Part shown: positions 53,350-62,462 of the stretch, piece by piece | Numbering within the stretch: the stretch's first letter is position 1 | Layout of the letters: each line of letters opens with the position of its first letter | From: Leisingera sp. S132 | GTDB lineage: Bacteria > Pseudomonadota > Alphaproteobacteria > Rhodobacterales > Rhodobacteraceae | DNA length: 64,000 nt | NCBI RefSeq assembly: GCF_025144465.1 | Contig: NZ_CP083553.1 | Coordinates: 268,501 to 332,500, forward strand | Direction of reading: 5' to 3' | Notes under the pieces: model-generated | Told to the model about the DNA's origin: nothing | The model's database searches: none | Seen by the model: only the letters and a program-made list of their open reading frames with translations | Translations under genes and position numbers: made by a program

Positions 53350-55208
53350 CGTTCATTTTTCCATAGCAATAGAAGCGGCCCGAGTGGGTCGCGGATGGAT
53401 CGGCACGATGTTGGGAAACCCCGAATTGGGGATCAGAACCGCGTCAGATCCTGCGGAAGGGAAATGTTGATGGTTACGGTCATGGCTTACCCTCCTGTCT
53501 GTTGCGGGTGAAAAGTTGGGAATGGATAAGCCACAGATGCCGCTCCCGGAAGTCCTTGATCTCAAAATCTGGGACGGTGATGCAATCACGCGACAGGGAG
53601 GCTTACCCAAGATGTGACGGCAGATGGCTGTTTGCCACTTACTAGGTCTCTTCGGAACCGCCATGACATGCAGTTGATGCTGCACCTCACTTGAATGGCC
53701 GTATTGGTGAAGCTGCGTCGCGGCTTAGCTGGGTACTGCGACCGGCATATGTGGGTGGCGGCTGCATTGCTTGCGTTTTCTGCGGTGATCGCGGCGGCCC
53801 GTCAGTACCCTTGTATGTCCAGCCTGCTTACACAGCCAGAGTTGAGGGCTGCTGGCCTTGATGAGCTCCCCAAGCAAGGTTCCTATCGGCTAGCGTAATC
53901 TTCAAGTACTCCAAGGTATCTTTCCAAGGAGTAAGGTATTCCACCTTGGGATATCTGCGCAGCCCTGGGATAAATGGATTGGGGTCATATCTCGCTATAA
54001 GTGTGGCTACCTAACTCTAGGAAAACCCAAGAAACTGAAATCACCCGAACCGAATGCGCCGGTAGATTTCATGACAATTGAAAAACCTTCCTTGCCCTAC
54101 GCTTGTGTATCATTTTCACTCCCCAAGAACGTGAACCCCAATTTCGCATCTGCGGCGCCGTTCGATATCGGCTGATCCTCCCGGATCGGGCGCAGGGTAC
54201 TGTTCAGTTCACCGTTCCTGCTCATAACGAACTTCACCGAATCAGTGGCTGCGGACTGCCGTATTCAGCCTCTGAATTTCGCGAAGACCAATGAGCCGGA
54301 ACGCGTGAGACAGATCATTCCCTATCCTTGAGGCCAGACCATTTGCGAAAACACGTAGCGGCCTTTTCTTTTTCGGATTTCTGTCTGGCTGGAAGGATTG
54401 CTGAAACTTGTGCCGCAGCCTGGCGCAGGCACAAATTGTAAGGTGCTCATCAAGTGGACGGGAGTGAAAACAGAACTTTGATCTACGTTGTATCACGTTG
54501 AATAAAAACAACAAAAATTCTTCCCGGATAGGGGCCAGATTGCTATCCTCACCGAATGCCGGAAGAGGGGCTTCCGCTCGGCTGCCGGCCTTTTAGAACC
54601 CAACTAATCTAGGAAAAACGCCGATGCAGAAATGACCCCTCAAAATGAAAACGCCCGAACCTTGGCAAAGGAACGGACGTGTTCATAAGGCAGATTGAAG
54701 TCCACCAACTAGCACTGGTTCGATAGCAAATCCGGCCTCGGATTTCAAGGACGGCGACTGTCTCCCCAAAATAGCTCCATCCAGCTCGGACGTTTTTGCG
54801 CCCGAGTGCGATGGAGCATGCGCTGACCAAGTCAGTCGGCACGTTTCGCTCGGAGCTTCCCTTCAGCGGCACGCAGACGGAATTGTGCCTTGTGTCCGCG
54901 AAGAGCGATCACCGCTGCCCAGTTCTGGGCAGCGGGCCACTCAACTGTGAGAAAATCTATGTCTTGTTGTTTTCAGAAAGGAAGCCCGGTGCTTCCTGGT
55001 TCACCCCAGATTCACCCAGCTCGCCATGCGCAGGCGGATGCCCCTGGCTTCGTGCGTCAAAATGAGGATGCAGGCTCTGCGGCGCTGAGATTTGCGCTCG
55101 GATTTTGGATCGATCCTGGCCTCTCCGGATGAATACTGCCCTCTTTGAGACCATCAACCCCTGCCGAACCTCATACCGCAGGCTGCGCCTGCTTTGCCCT
55201 GACGAGAA
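53350..55208. other. Long non-coding stretch upstream of RtcB2
   Basis: About 1.86 kb with only the ParD-like fragment identified. It is AT-richer than average. Near 53905-53975 the words ACTCCAAGGTAT, TTCCAAGGAGTAAGGTATTCC and ATATCTGCGCAGCC contain small symmetrical repeats and resemble text around 19056. No other gene, RNA or origin was recognised. Confidence 0.45.
53433..53483 (-). pseudogene. ParD-like antitoxin, 5' fragment
   Basis: ATG 53483 with GGAGGG 8-13 bp upstream begins MTVTINISLPQDLTRF and then meets a stop. The first 13 residues match the N-terminus of ParD-type antitoxins. The remainder and any ParE gene are missing. It lies 84 bp upstream of the RtcB2 gene, so it may mark a deletion that joined RtcB2 to a foreign promoter. 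Confidence 0.45.
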
Positions 55209-55214
55209 ATGACC

Positions 55215-56315
55215 ATGTCCAAAATAAGGTTCATTCACAGCAAGTTCCCGGATCCAGAAATGGCTGCGCCCCGGATTGAAAAGCGCCTTTCCAAGCACCT
55301 GCAGCGTTTGCAAGAACGCAAGGCCAAACAGACAGGCGAGACAAGCCAAGCAATACCGGAAGACGATGCCTCCCCGGGTCAGACTAAATCGCAGTTCTAT
55401 TTGCATCAGGCAAGGCGGCGCGTTGCTCGCCGAGCCGGTTTGATCAGCGAACGGTATCGGGCAAGCCTTCCAATTTCCCGGTTAAAACTCGAAGACCGTA
55501 AGCGACTTGAAGCGCGCAGGGATGGTGTTCAGCTAGTCCAAATAAAATCTGAAAACCATGCTGATGAAATTGCGGCGCGCCTTCATGCGGAGTTCCCCTG
55601 GCTTGCGATTGCGACCGAGCAAGTGTGGCACTCAATGCTTAGTGCGGTGCGCTCCGATACTCAGGGGCTTAGGATCCGACCGCTTTTACTCGATGGGCCG
55701 CCAGGAATAGGTAAAAGTGCTTGGGCACGGCGTTTAGCCAGCTTGATGGGCGTGCCAAATCTGTTTCTGGACGCCACGGTCGAGTCTGCCAGTTTCGGAC
55801 TGGTTGGAAGTCAGCGAGGCTGGAGTAATTCGGCGCCAGGGCGGCTTATAAACCTGTTCCTTGAACATGGCGTGGGGAACCCGCTTGTCATAATTGATGA
55901 GGTGGAAAAGGCGGGGAAACCGACGTCACAGGGCGGACACACCTTCAATCTGCTAAATGCCCTGCTGCCGCTTTTTGAACTGCAATCAGCCCGGCGCTGG
56001 TCCTGCCCGTATTTTCAGGTGGAATGCGACATGAGTTGGATAGGCTGGATTTTGACTTCAAATGACTGGCGGCAGTTGCCTGACCCCATACTGAGCCGAT
56101 GTCCACCCATCAGATTGCAGCCAATTTCTGCAAAGGATCTGTGCGGCTTTGCGATGAGAGAGGCAAGCGAACGCGGCCTCAGCGACGAAACCGCAGAGGC
56201 AATCTGCGACACGATAGCCTGGGCTTTCACTAAGGAGCACCGCTTAGATCTACGTGCAATTATCCGGATGCTAGAGCGCGGCGAGCGGTTGGAGCAGAGG
56301 TCTGCCCGGAACTGA
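55215..56315 (+). CDS. Stand-alone AAA+ ATPase (paralogue of 15265)
   Basis: 366-residue ATPase from ATG 55215, matching the MSKI start of the paralogue. An ATG at 55209 is also possible. The N-terminal 100 residues are charged and helical. Walker A is DGPPGIGKSAWARRL (about 162-176), Walker B LVIIDEVEKAG, followed by an insertion-rich LNALLPLFELQSARRW, sensor-1-like WILTSN and PILSRCPPIRLQP. The C-terminus FTKEHRLDLRAIIRMLERGERL aligns with the paralogue. It has no protease, nuclease or zinc domain. It lies 650 bp upstream of tnsA in the same orientation, so it may be a passenger or an accessory of the element. Confidence 0.8.
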   Translation: MSKIRFIHSKFPDPEMAAPRIEKRLSKHLQRLQERKAKQTGETSQAIPEDDASPGQTKSQFYLHQARRRVARRAGLISERYRASLPISRLKLEDRKRLEARRDGVQLVQIKSENHADEIAARLHAEFPWLAIATEQVWHSMLSAVRSDTQGLRIRPLLLDGPPGIGKSAWARRLASLMGVPNLFLDATVESASFGLVGSQRGWSNSAPGRLINLFLEHGVGNPLVIIDEVEKAGKPTSQGGHTFNLLNALLPLFELQSARRWSCPYFQVECDMSWIGWILTSNDWRQLPDPILSRCPPIRLQPISAKDLCGFAMREASERGLSDETAEAICDTIAWAFTKEHRLDLRAIIRMLERGERLEQRSARN

Positions 56316-56567
56316 CCTAGTTTTGCGGCGAATCTCAAGGTGCCGGATTGTTGCCGTTTCCCGGAAGGTTTCTCTTTGGAATCAATGTTCTGTGAGGAGT
56401 TTGCCCGGCGCCGTGAACGGTCGCGACGTCCGCGCGATTCCAAAGTTGTGGACAAGTGGCAGGTAAGTGGCTGTTTCGACTCAAGATTTTCCCGGAGTCG
56501 AGCCAATATACACTCAAACGGCAAAAAGGAGTGTCCCAGACCAGCTATTAATACTTGAAAAGAAGAA

Positions 56568-56591
56568 GGCCCCAATCCGGAGGATGGGGCC
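56568..56591. terminator. Hairpin GGCCCCA/TGGGGCC
   Basis: GGCCCCA (56568-56574) pairs with TGGGGCC (56585-56591) over a 10-nt loop. It lies 250 bp after the AAA+ gene and could end that transcript. No T-run follows. Confidence 0.5.
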
Positions 56592-56715
56592 TGAGTGAGC
56601 CGGGAATCCCGACTGTTTCCATGGCATAAGCCTATTCACTTCAAACGAAAGTGCAAGCGGTTTGCCCGGCATGTTTGTCAATTCAGGAACTGAGTTTCCT
56701 GGAAACGGAGAAGTC

Positions 56716-56859
56716 ATGCTCAAATTCAAAGCCCGCATTGGGCGACAGCAAGAAAACCGGCGCGCTGCATGCAAATGGCAGCATGAGAAAGGGAACACGA
56801 AGCTGTGCTGGCAGCGGCGCGATGACCGCCGAACGGCTACGAACACCTTAGTGCTCTAG
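56716..56859 (+). CDS. Small basic protein
   Basis: 47-residue frame MLKFKARIGRQQENRRAACK..., very rich in Arg and Lys. GGAGAAG lies 4-10 bp before the ATG at 56716, a good ribosome site. I do not recognise a family. It lies 110 bp before tnsA and could be a leader peptide or small DNA-binding protein. Confidence 0.35.
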   Translation: MLKFKARIGRQQENRRAACKWQHEKGNTKLCWQRRDDRRTATNTLVL

Positions 56860-56912
56860 CGCCAGGGCGGGCCACACCCCGCCGAACCTGAAGACAACTG
56901 ACACCTTACAAG

Positions 56913-56938
56913 CTCCTGAAAGCACCAGCTTTCAGGAG
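56913..56938 (+). promoter_or_regulatory. Perfect hairpin in the tnsA leader
   Basis: CTCCTGAAAGC (56913-56923) and GCTTTCAGGAG (56928-56938) form an 11-bp perfect stem with an ACCA loop, 31 bp before the tnsA start. It may be an operator for a self-regulating Tns protein, an attenuator or an mRNA control element. Confidence 0.55.
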
Positions 56939-56969
56939 ACGGAGACGGTGTGCCCAAGAGTGATCTGAA

Positions 56970-57638
56970 ATGAACTACGATGACAACTATCGCCCCAGCC
57001 GCGGGCACCGCAAAATCGTCAAACGCTCTCCCTATCATTGGGTTGGCCAAACGACCTTCACGGCAGCAGACGGCCGCCAGCAAGCCTTCGGCTTCGGCAG
57101 CTATCTGGAATATCAAACTTCGCTGTGCTGCATCTATCGCCCTGGTTTTCTCGATCTAGAGGAACAGCTGGCTCCTGTGCTGGTCCGCAAGCTCTCTGGC
57201 GCGACTGCTCCGCACTGGCTCGATTTCCGCCTGACTTTAAAGAGTGGCAAGCGCATTGCATTGGCTGTGAAGCCCAAAAAGTTTGCAGAAAGGTATGAGT
57301 TTCGCGCTGAAATGCTGGCCGTCGCCGATGCCGCAATCCCTGCGGTGGCCGACGAATTGTGTGTTGTGACCGAGCAAAACATCGACCCGATAGAATTTCA
57401 CAACGCCAAGCTTTTTCATTCCGCGCGGTTTCCGGAACCAGTCATGGACGAAGCTGTGGCTGAAGCTCTGAAATCGCTCAGGACGCCAACAATGATCCGC
57501 CAGTTTCTGGCGGAAAGCGGTATCGGCCCAGCTGGCTTCTACAGTGTTGTTCGCGCCATACACAAAGGTCTGCCAAAGGTCGCCTCAAATGAACGTATTG
57601 GCGCGGCAACAGTGATCTCAGGGAAAGCGATCCACTGA
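56970..57638 (+). CDS. tnsA: TnsA-like transposon endonuclease
   Basis: 222-residue protein predicted to cut the 5' ends of the element. The restriction-endonuclease-like core has Glu47 in FGSYLEYQTSL, EEQL at 64-67, Asp85 in PHWLDFRLTL and Lys101 in IALAVKPKKF. In Tn7 TnsA the last motif is QVK; here it reads AVK. A helical C-terminal domain with TMIRQFLAESGIG follows. It overlaps tnsB by one base (TGATG). The presence of TnsA implies cut-and-paste rather than replicative transposition. Confidence 0.82.
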   Translation: MNYDDNYRPSRGHRKIVKRSPYHWVGQTTFTAADGRQQAFGFGSYLEYQTSLCCIYRPGFLDLEEQLAPVLVRKLSGATAPHWLDFRLTLKSGKRIALAVKPKKFAERYEFRAEMLAVADAAIPAVADELCVVTEQNIDPIEFHNAKLFHSARFPEPVMDEAVAEALKSLRTPTMIRQFLAESGIGPAGFYSVVRAIHKGLPKVASNERIGAATVISGKAIH

Positions 57639-59830
57639 TGGCGGCCCCATTCAAAAAATACCGATACCTGCTGGAACCGCGTTGCCGGTTCCGCATCGGT
57701 CCCCGGCACGCTGAAGTCATTGAACAGCGTGAGGAGGGTTATCTCGTCCTTTGGGAGGAATGGGTGGATCCCGATACCGGCGAGGTGCATGAGCGAAAGC
57801 CTGGCATGCTCACGCACGAGCGGGTCGCAAACGAAAACAACTATGGGCAGTTGGTCGTAATCCAGCGCCCCAAAGTGATAGTACTCGACAAGCAAACAAT
57901 CCGTCGGCATTGGCGAACCCGCGACGAGACCTCACGTATGCTGGTCAAGAAGGCTCATGCCCTGGCCGCGGAAGAATTGATAGCCGAGGACATGTTCCAG
58001 GGGCGCCGGGCCGAGTTTGAGCGCTTTGCCGAGCTGATTACGTCTCGAGCACGGAGCATTCACGCAAAGCTCGTTGCTGAACTGGGAGAGCCTAAGGCGC
58101 GAAACGGAAAGCGTGCAGTTTATGGCTCTCTTCAGCGGCCAGAGCACCAGTTCAAGCTCAAGTTGCGCGGCGGCAGCAATGGTGGTCAGTCGTTTTACAA
58201 CTGGTATCGGACGTGGAAATCGAAGGGCGAAGATGGCCTGTTTGACAAATACCGCAATTGCGGCGGCAACACGCCTTATCCGAGCGAACTTGACGATTTC
58301 GTTGCTGACCTCATTGACGCCCTGGTCGACAGGGAGCGGCTGGATTTCTCAGCGCTGAAGGATAGCGTGCGTGCGGCCATTCAGGCGGAAAACGCCCGCC
58401 GTTTTTCACAAACCCCTCCGCAACCTACGCTGCCCTTGCCGGGCTACGCTTACGTCCAGAAACAGGCGAGGCGAATGGGGTATGCTGCCCACGCCGGGCG
58501 TTCTCACGGAATTGATGATGCATACAAAGACTTGCATGCATTGGGGGTTGGAGTCGAAACGTCCCGCGCACTGGAAAGGGTCGAAATCGACGAATACACG
58601 ATCGACCTGACCCTATTGATGAAGATCACAGGTCTTTTTGAATATCTGACACCTGACGAAAAAAAGGCGCTTGGACTTGATGGAGGCCGCCGGCGAGTTG
58701 TCATCTCGGCGGCCATCGACGTTCACACTCGCTGCTTGTTGGCTTTGCAGATCGTTCCAGAGGGGATCGCGGATCCGCTGCGCCAGACCCTCGAAATGAT
58801 TTACACCGACAAGTCCCGTATCTCGGACGAACTCGGCTGCGAGCACGATTGGTATCAGCACGGCAAGGTGGAGGAGCTCATACTCGATCGGGCTGGTAAG
58901 TACATTTCAGATGAAGCGTACCACATCTTGGCATCGCTTGGGATTACCAACCTTGGGGCACCTGCTGGTAAACCTTGGTTGAAGCCATTTATCGAGCGTG
59001 TGTTCCGAACTATCCATCGCAAGCTCCTGGCGCGGTTTTCAGGCCGGAACTTCTCCAACCCTGTGGAGCGGGGCAGCAACGACCCTGCTGCAAGAGCAAC
59101 CCTGACGGTGGAGGAGTTCCTCTGTTGGCTGGTTCGCTGGACAGTTGATGCCTATCACAATGATCGGCATTCCGGGCTTGGCATTACTCCGCTGCAGGCC
59201 TGGGAGCGGGCCACCGCCGATGTCCGTCCAAAAACGTTATCAAACCGTGAGATGCGTCTTGCTTTTGGCACCCGGCTGACACGGAAGTCCGGGCGCCATG
59301 GCATTCGGGTAATGTGCCTGAACTATCAGACAGACTTTGTAATAAAGCAGTTCGCCGACAAAGGGCCTGAGACCGCCGAGGTTTGCTATTGGCACGGCGA
59401 TGTCGGAGCCATCGAAGTGCGCTACGACAACGGCGATTGGACAACTGTCACGGCAGCCGACGAAGAATGGATCGGCAAGACAGATGATGATCTGCGTGAA
59501 TGGCTTGTAGAGTGCAACGAGATCAATCCAGAAGCCGAAGAGGCGCGCTTGCGCTTGATCCACGAACTGGACAAGCGTTCCAACCGGCTGAAGTGCCTGA
59601 ACAAACTCTACGCCCGCCCTCGGGAGGCACAGGATCTGGCGAATGCGGAAACGTATTTTTCCCAGTTCACGGATACAGCCGAGCGCCGTCATTTGGCTGG
59701 CCCAGCAGAGGATCTGTTCGCTGGAAAGGTTCAGCCCGCTAAGGCACCGCACACATTAAACGCGGACAACGGCGCCGCGGCCACGACCCCCCAAACTTCC
59801 GAAAACCCCGACGACGACCTGATGGAGTAA
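57638..59830 (+). CDS. tnsB: TnsB/Mu-type DDE transposase
   Basis: 730-residue integrase-fold transposase that should bind the end repeats and join the 3' ends to the target. N-terminal DNA-binding helices include GSNGGQSFYNWYRTWKSKGEDG. The DDE residues are Asp about 318 (RVEIDEYTIDL), Asp about 417 (LILDRAGKYIS) and Glu about 452 (WLKPFIERVFRTIHRKLL). A beta-barrel Mu-C region follows, with a disordered acidic tail (ENPDDDLME) that probably contacts TnsC. Length is close to Tn7 TnsB (702). Confidence 0.92.
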   Translation: MAAPFKKYRYLLEPRCRFRIGPRHAEVIEQREEGYLVLWEEWVDPDTGEVHERKPGMLTHERVANENNYGQLVVIQRPKVIVLDKQTIRRHWRTRDETSRMLVKKAHALAAEELIAEDMFQGRRAEFERFAELITSRARSIHAKLVAELGEPKARNGKRAVYGSLQRPEHQFKLKLRGGSNGGQSFYNWYRTWKSKGEDGLFDKYRNCGGNTPYPSELDDFVADLIDALVDRERLDFSALKDSVRAAIQAENARRFSQTPPQPTLPLPGYAYVQKQARRMGYAAHAGRSHGIDDAYKDLHALGVGVETSRALERVEIDEYTIDLTLLMKITGLFEYLTPDEKKALGLDGGRRRVVISAAIDVHTRCLLALQIVPEGIADPLRQTLEMIYTDKSRISDELGCEHDWYQHGKVEELILDRAGKYISDEAYHILASLGITNLGAPAGKPWLKPFIERVFRTIHRKLLARFSGRNFSNPVERGSNDPAARATLTVEEFLCWLVRWTVDAYHNDRHSGLGITPLQAWERATADVRPKTLSNREMRLAFGTRLTRKSGRHGIRVMCLNYQTDFVIKQFADKGPETAEVCYWHGDVGAIEVRYDNGDWTTVTAADEEWIGKTDDDLREWLVECNEINPEAEEARLRLIHELDKRSNRLKCLNKLYARPREAQDLANAETYFSQFTDTAERRHLAGPAEDLFAGKVQPAKAPHTLNADNGAAATTPQTSENPDDDLME

Positions 59831-59836
59831 TCCAAG

Positions 59837-60811
59837 ATGAATAGTACCCAACCCACATGCACTGCCGCTCCCGATGTTTCCAACCTGCAGACTTGGCTTG
59901 CTGACAGGTATTTTCGGCTCGATCGCGACGAGGCACTGACCGACTGCCTGACAGATATCTTTACCATCGATGGGGCCGGGGCGCTGACTGCCACACCAGT
60001 TCGCGACCCGTTGAATGGTGAGACCGCTGGGCTGATGCTGATAGGGGATTCCGGTTCGGGCAAGTCGTCGCTTTTGCGGCGCATGCTGCGCACCAATCCA
60101 GCGTTCTCAGTGATTTCTGAGACATCCGAAGGGAATACGCTGTTCGAAACAGTGAAGCCTGCCGCGACTATTAAGAGCCTTGCCATCACGATCGCAGAAC
60201 GAACCGGCTATACAAAGATGAAGTCGAACATTCACGGCGACGAAGCTTGGGAGGTGGCGCGCCACCGCATGTCTGTGTGCGGGGTGAGCCTTCTCGTGAT
60301 CGATGAAGCTCATCATCTTCTTCGGAAGGGCAGCGGCAGGGATACTGAAGGTGCGGTTCAGACGATGAAGAACCTGTTGCAGGGCGACAGCTCCGTGGCG
60401 GTCATTCTCTCCGGTGTTCAGAAGCTGTACGAGGGAGTCTTGTCAGACCCAGAAACAGACCGGCGGTTTATCAAAATGCGCCTGCGGCGCATTCAGGAAG
60501 GGTCTGGCGAGGCACATCGTTTCGGCCTTTGCGTCGCAAAATGTGCCCAGCATCTCGGGCTCGATCTGCCAGCGGAAATGTGCTTTGCGGAGCGCGTTCT
60601 GTTTGCAGAAAATGGCGATGCCGGCCGGAGCATTCGCCTCGCCAAACAGACCCTGCGCCGTGCCATGATCATGAACAGGAGGGCCGTTGATCTGAGCGAT
60701 GCAGCCCTCTGTTTCGAAAAGATTCATCTCGGACGGGAGGCTGCTCCATTTGCCAGTGGTGATTGGTCCACCATTCGCGAGAACCTGGAAAGCATGGGGT
60801 GGGTCCGATGA
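59837..60811 (+). CDS. tnsC: TnsC/TniB-type AAA ATPase
   Basis: 324-residue AAA+ regulator that links target selection to the transposase. Walker A is GDSGSGKSSLLRRM (about 73-86), Walker B LLVIDEAHHLL (about 153-163), and sensor 1 is VAVILSGVQKLYEG. It is smaller than Tn7 TnsC (555) and closer to the compact TnsC/TniB proteins of other Tn7-like and Tn5053-type elements. It begins 6 bp after tnsB and overlaps tniQ by 4 bp. Confidence 0.9.
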   Translation: MNSTQPTCTAAPDVSNLQTWLADRYFRLDRDEALTDCLTDIFTIDGAGALTATPVRDPLNGETAGLMLIGDSGSGKSSLLRRMLRTNPAFSVISETSEGNTLFETVKPAATIKSLAITIAERTGYTKMKSNIHGDEAWEVARHRMSVCGVSLLVIDEAHHLLRKGSGRDTEGAVQTMKNLLQGDSSVAVILSGVQKLYEGVLSDPETDRRFIKMRLRRIQEGSGEAHRFGLCVAKCAQHLGLDLPAEMCFAERVLFAENGDAGRSIRLAKQTLRRAMIMNRRAVDLSDAALCFEKIHLGREAAPFASGDWSTIRENLESMGWVR

Positions 60812-62265
60812 GCACCTTAAGGCCCTACATCCCTTTCGATCTGCGGGAAACCCTGCTGTCTTATGCGGCTCGCCTTTCTGCGGTTCACACAGGAAAGGGC
60901 ATGAGACGGCTGTTGAATGATCTCCGCATCCCAGTCGAGAATTTCCTGATGGGCCGCCACGAAGCCGTCGAAGCGTTTGCCAGCGCCACCGGCAGTGACG
61001 CCGAAATCCTGAAATCTGCTGCTCTGACAGGGAAGAAAAATCACGTCGAATTTCGTGGTGCGAAAATGTCGAAAACCTTCGTTGTGCGGCAAGCAGACAA
61101 GTACTGTCCTGTCTGCCTTGCCGAGGACGGCAGCCCATACGCATGGCGGCAACAGCTGATCTGGTGTTTTGCACCGGCCCACCGATGCGTCCATCATAAC
61201 ACATCGCTCCGTCGGATTACCCAGAAAGGGTTCGATCTGCGGGATGGCCTGGTCGCGCCGGGAGCAGGTGCAGTCACACCCTGTGACGGGGACCAGCCTG
61301 AGTATCTGGCCTGGCTGGACAACCGCTTGCACGGACCACGGGAAGAACCAAAGTGGCTGACCGGTCAAACAGTCCAACAGGTTCTTGAGACCTCCATGAT
61401 GATGGGCGCGGTGTTGGAGCATGGTCACAAGGTGCGCCCTCACAAGCTCCGCGCAAATGATCAGGAAGCGGCTGCCGACATTGGCTTTGCTATTTACCGG
61501 GAAGGCGCAGGTGCCGTGACCGAGGCTCTCGACACTATCCGCCGCAGATCTCCGGCGACTGCGGTTCAAGCCGGGCCGCTCGCAAAGTATGGCCCCCTGT
61601 TCGATTGGCTGGACCGCCGCTGCAACGCAATTGACCCCGGCCCGGTACGGGATCTGTTGCGCAACCACATTATCAAGCATGACGCACTCAGCCGAGGTGA
61701 CACGGTGCTTGGATACGAAATCAGGGAACGCCGGTACCACTCTGTCCATAGCCTGAGCGAGGAAACCAGTATTCCCCGTGTTCGCATGTCCCGGATGTTG
61801 CAAAAATTGGGGAAGATACCTGCGGGGGCGACCCATGCCGAATGTGGTCTGTTGCGGTTCGATGCCCAGGAGATCACCGGATTGATTGCAGATTTCCAGA
61901 CTGCCATCGAGATGAAGGACGTCCCGGCCTATATTGGCGCATCCAAGAACCAGTTCCAAACTCTCTACGCTGGCGGGATCATTCGCCCTTTGGTTCCTCG
62001 CGATAAACCTGGCGCTGTGCGGAATGTTGCTTTCTCGCGGCGCCATCTCGACACATTCCTCGAAACGCTCAACGCGCTGCCGGTGGCATCGGAAACCGGA
62101 AAGGAACTGCAAACAATCGCATATGCATGCCAGCGCGGTGCTGGGACAACGCTCAACTTGGTCTACGGCATACTGTCAGGTGAAATCCCAGCTTGGCGCC
62201 GGGACACGCCACCAGGATTGTCGCAAGTTCTGGTATCTCTGACAGATGCTGTCGGTGCCGAATAG
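60808..62265 (+). CDS. tniQ: TniQ/TnsD-type target-selection protein
   Basis: 485-residue protein beginning MSTLRPYIPFDLRETLLSYAARLSAVHTGKG, the TniQ start. The zinc-binding residues are YCPVC (about 98-102) and HRCVHH (about 125-130). The C-terminal 350 residues are long enough for a TnsD-like DNA-recognition part. ATG 60808 overlaps the tnsC stop, so this start is preferred over the upstream one at 60763. It should direct the element to a fixed site, for which the NDUFS4-like gene end is a candidate. Confidence 0.88.
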   Translation: MSTLRPYIPFDLRETLLSYAARLSAVHTGKGMRRLLNDLRIPVENFLMGRHEAVEAFASATGSDAEILKSAALTGKKNHVEFRGAKMSKTFVVRQADKYCPVCLAEDGSPYAWRQQLIWCFAPAHRCVHHNTSLRRITQKGFDLRDGLVAPGAGAVTPCDGDQPEYLAWLDNRLHGPREEPKWLTGQTVQQVLETSMMMGAVLEHGHKVRPHKLRANDQEAAADIGFAIYREGAGAVTEALDTIRRRSPATAVQAGPLAKYGPLFDWLDRRCNAIDPGPVRDLLRNHIIKHDALSRGDTVLGYEIRERRYHSVHSLSEETSIPRVRMSRMLQKLGKIPAGATHAECGLLRFDAQEITGLIADFQTAIEMKDVPAYIGASKNQFQTLYAGGIIRPLVPRDKPGAVRNVAFSRRHLDTFLETLNALPVASETGKELQTIAYACQRGAGTTLNLVYGILSGEIPAWRRDTPPGLSQVLVSLTDAVGAE

Positions 62266-62296
62266 CAAATAGCGAAATCAGGATTTGCCGTTTCGA

Positions 62297-62324
62297 GGGT
62301 CCGCTTTGCGGGCCCTTTTCTTTT
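62297..62324 (+). terminator. Terminator of the tns operon
   Basis: GGGTCCGC (62297-62304) pairs with GCGGGCCC (62308-62315) around a TTT loop, with one G-T pair, and is followed by TTTTCTTTT. It ends transcription before the right-end binding sites. Confidence 0.85.
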
Positions 62325-62342
62325 GGCGGACGCAGTGGTTTC

Positions 62343-62462
62343 GGTGGTAACTCGTGCCAATTCTGGTGGGAACTCGTGCCGGACGGAGAATGGGTGATCG
62401 CATAAGCATTTGATTTTTAATCAGTAAATTTAGAGCCGGTGGGAACTTGATCAAGATTTACA
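62343..62462 (-). repeat. Tn7-like right end with three TnsB-type sites
   Basis: GGTGGTAACTCGTGCC (62343-62358), GGTGGGAACTCGTGCC (62365-62380) and the terminal GGTGGGAACTTGATCAAG (from 62438) ending GATTTACA at 62462. The first two are 22 bp apart, and the third follows after an AT-rich spacer. The same words occur inverted at 29993-30038. Confidence 0.8.

Larger units (their letters stand above)
56316..56969. other. Region between AAA+ gene and tnsA
   Basis: 654 bp containing two hairpins and one small basic frame (listed separately). The remainder has no supported gene. It is the probable promoter region of the tns operon. Confidence 0.5.
29993..62462 (+). mobile_element. Tn7-like transposon, about 32.5 kb
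   Basis: Both borders show TGTAAATCTTGATC[GA]AGTTCCCACC in inverted orientation (29993 rightward and 62462 leftward), with related repeats inside. The tnsA-tnsB-tnsC-tniQ operon lies against the right end, as in Tn7. The cargo of about 27 kb contains regulators, catabolic genes, an RNA-repair pair and a toxin-antitoxin-like pair. The 5-bp flanks differ (GTGTG and ACCAA), so either the flank is rearranged or the two ends come from different copies. The possibility that the left end is a short relic is discussed in the findings. Confidence 0.7.

Noticed and set aside
53695-53898. A 67-codon plus-strand frame upstream of the non-coding stretch
   Set aside because: No ribosome site, no family and weak codon use.
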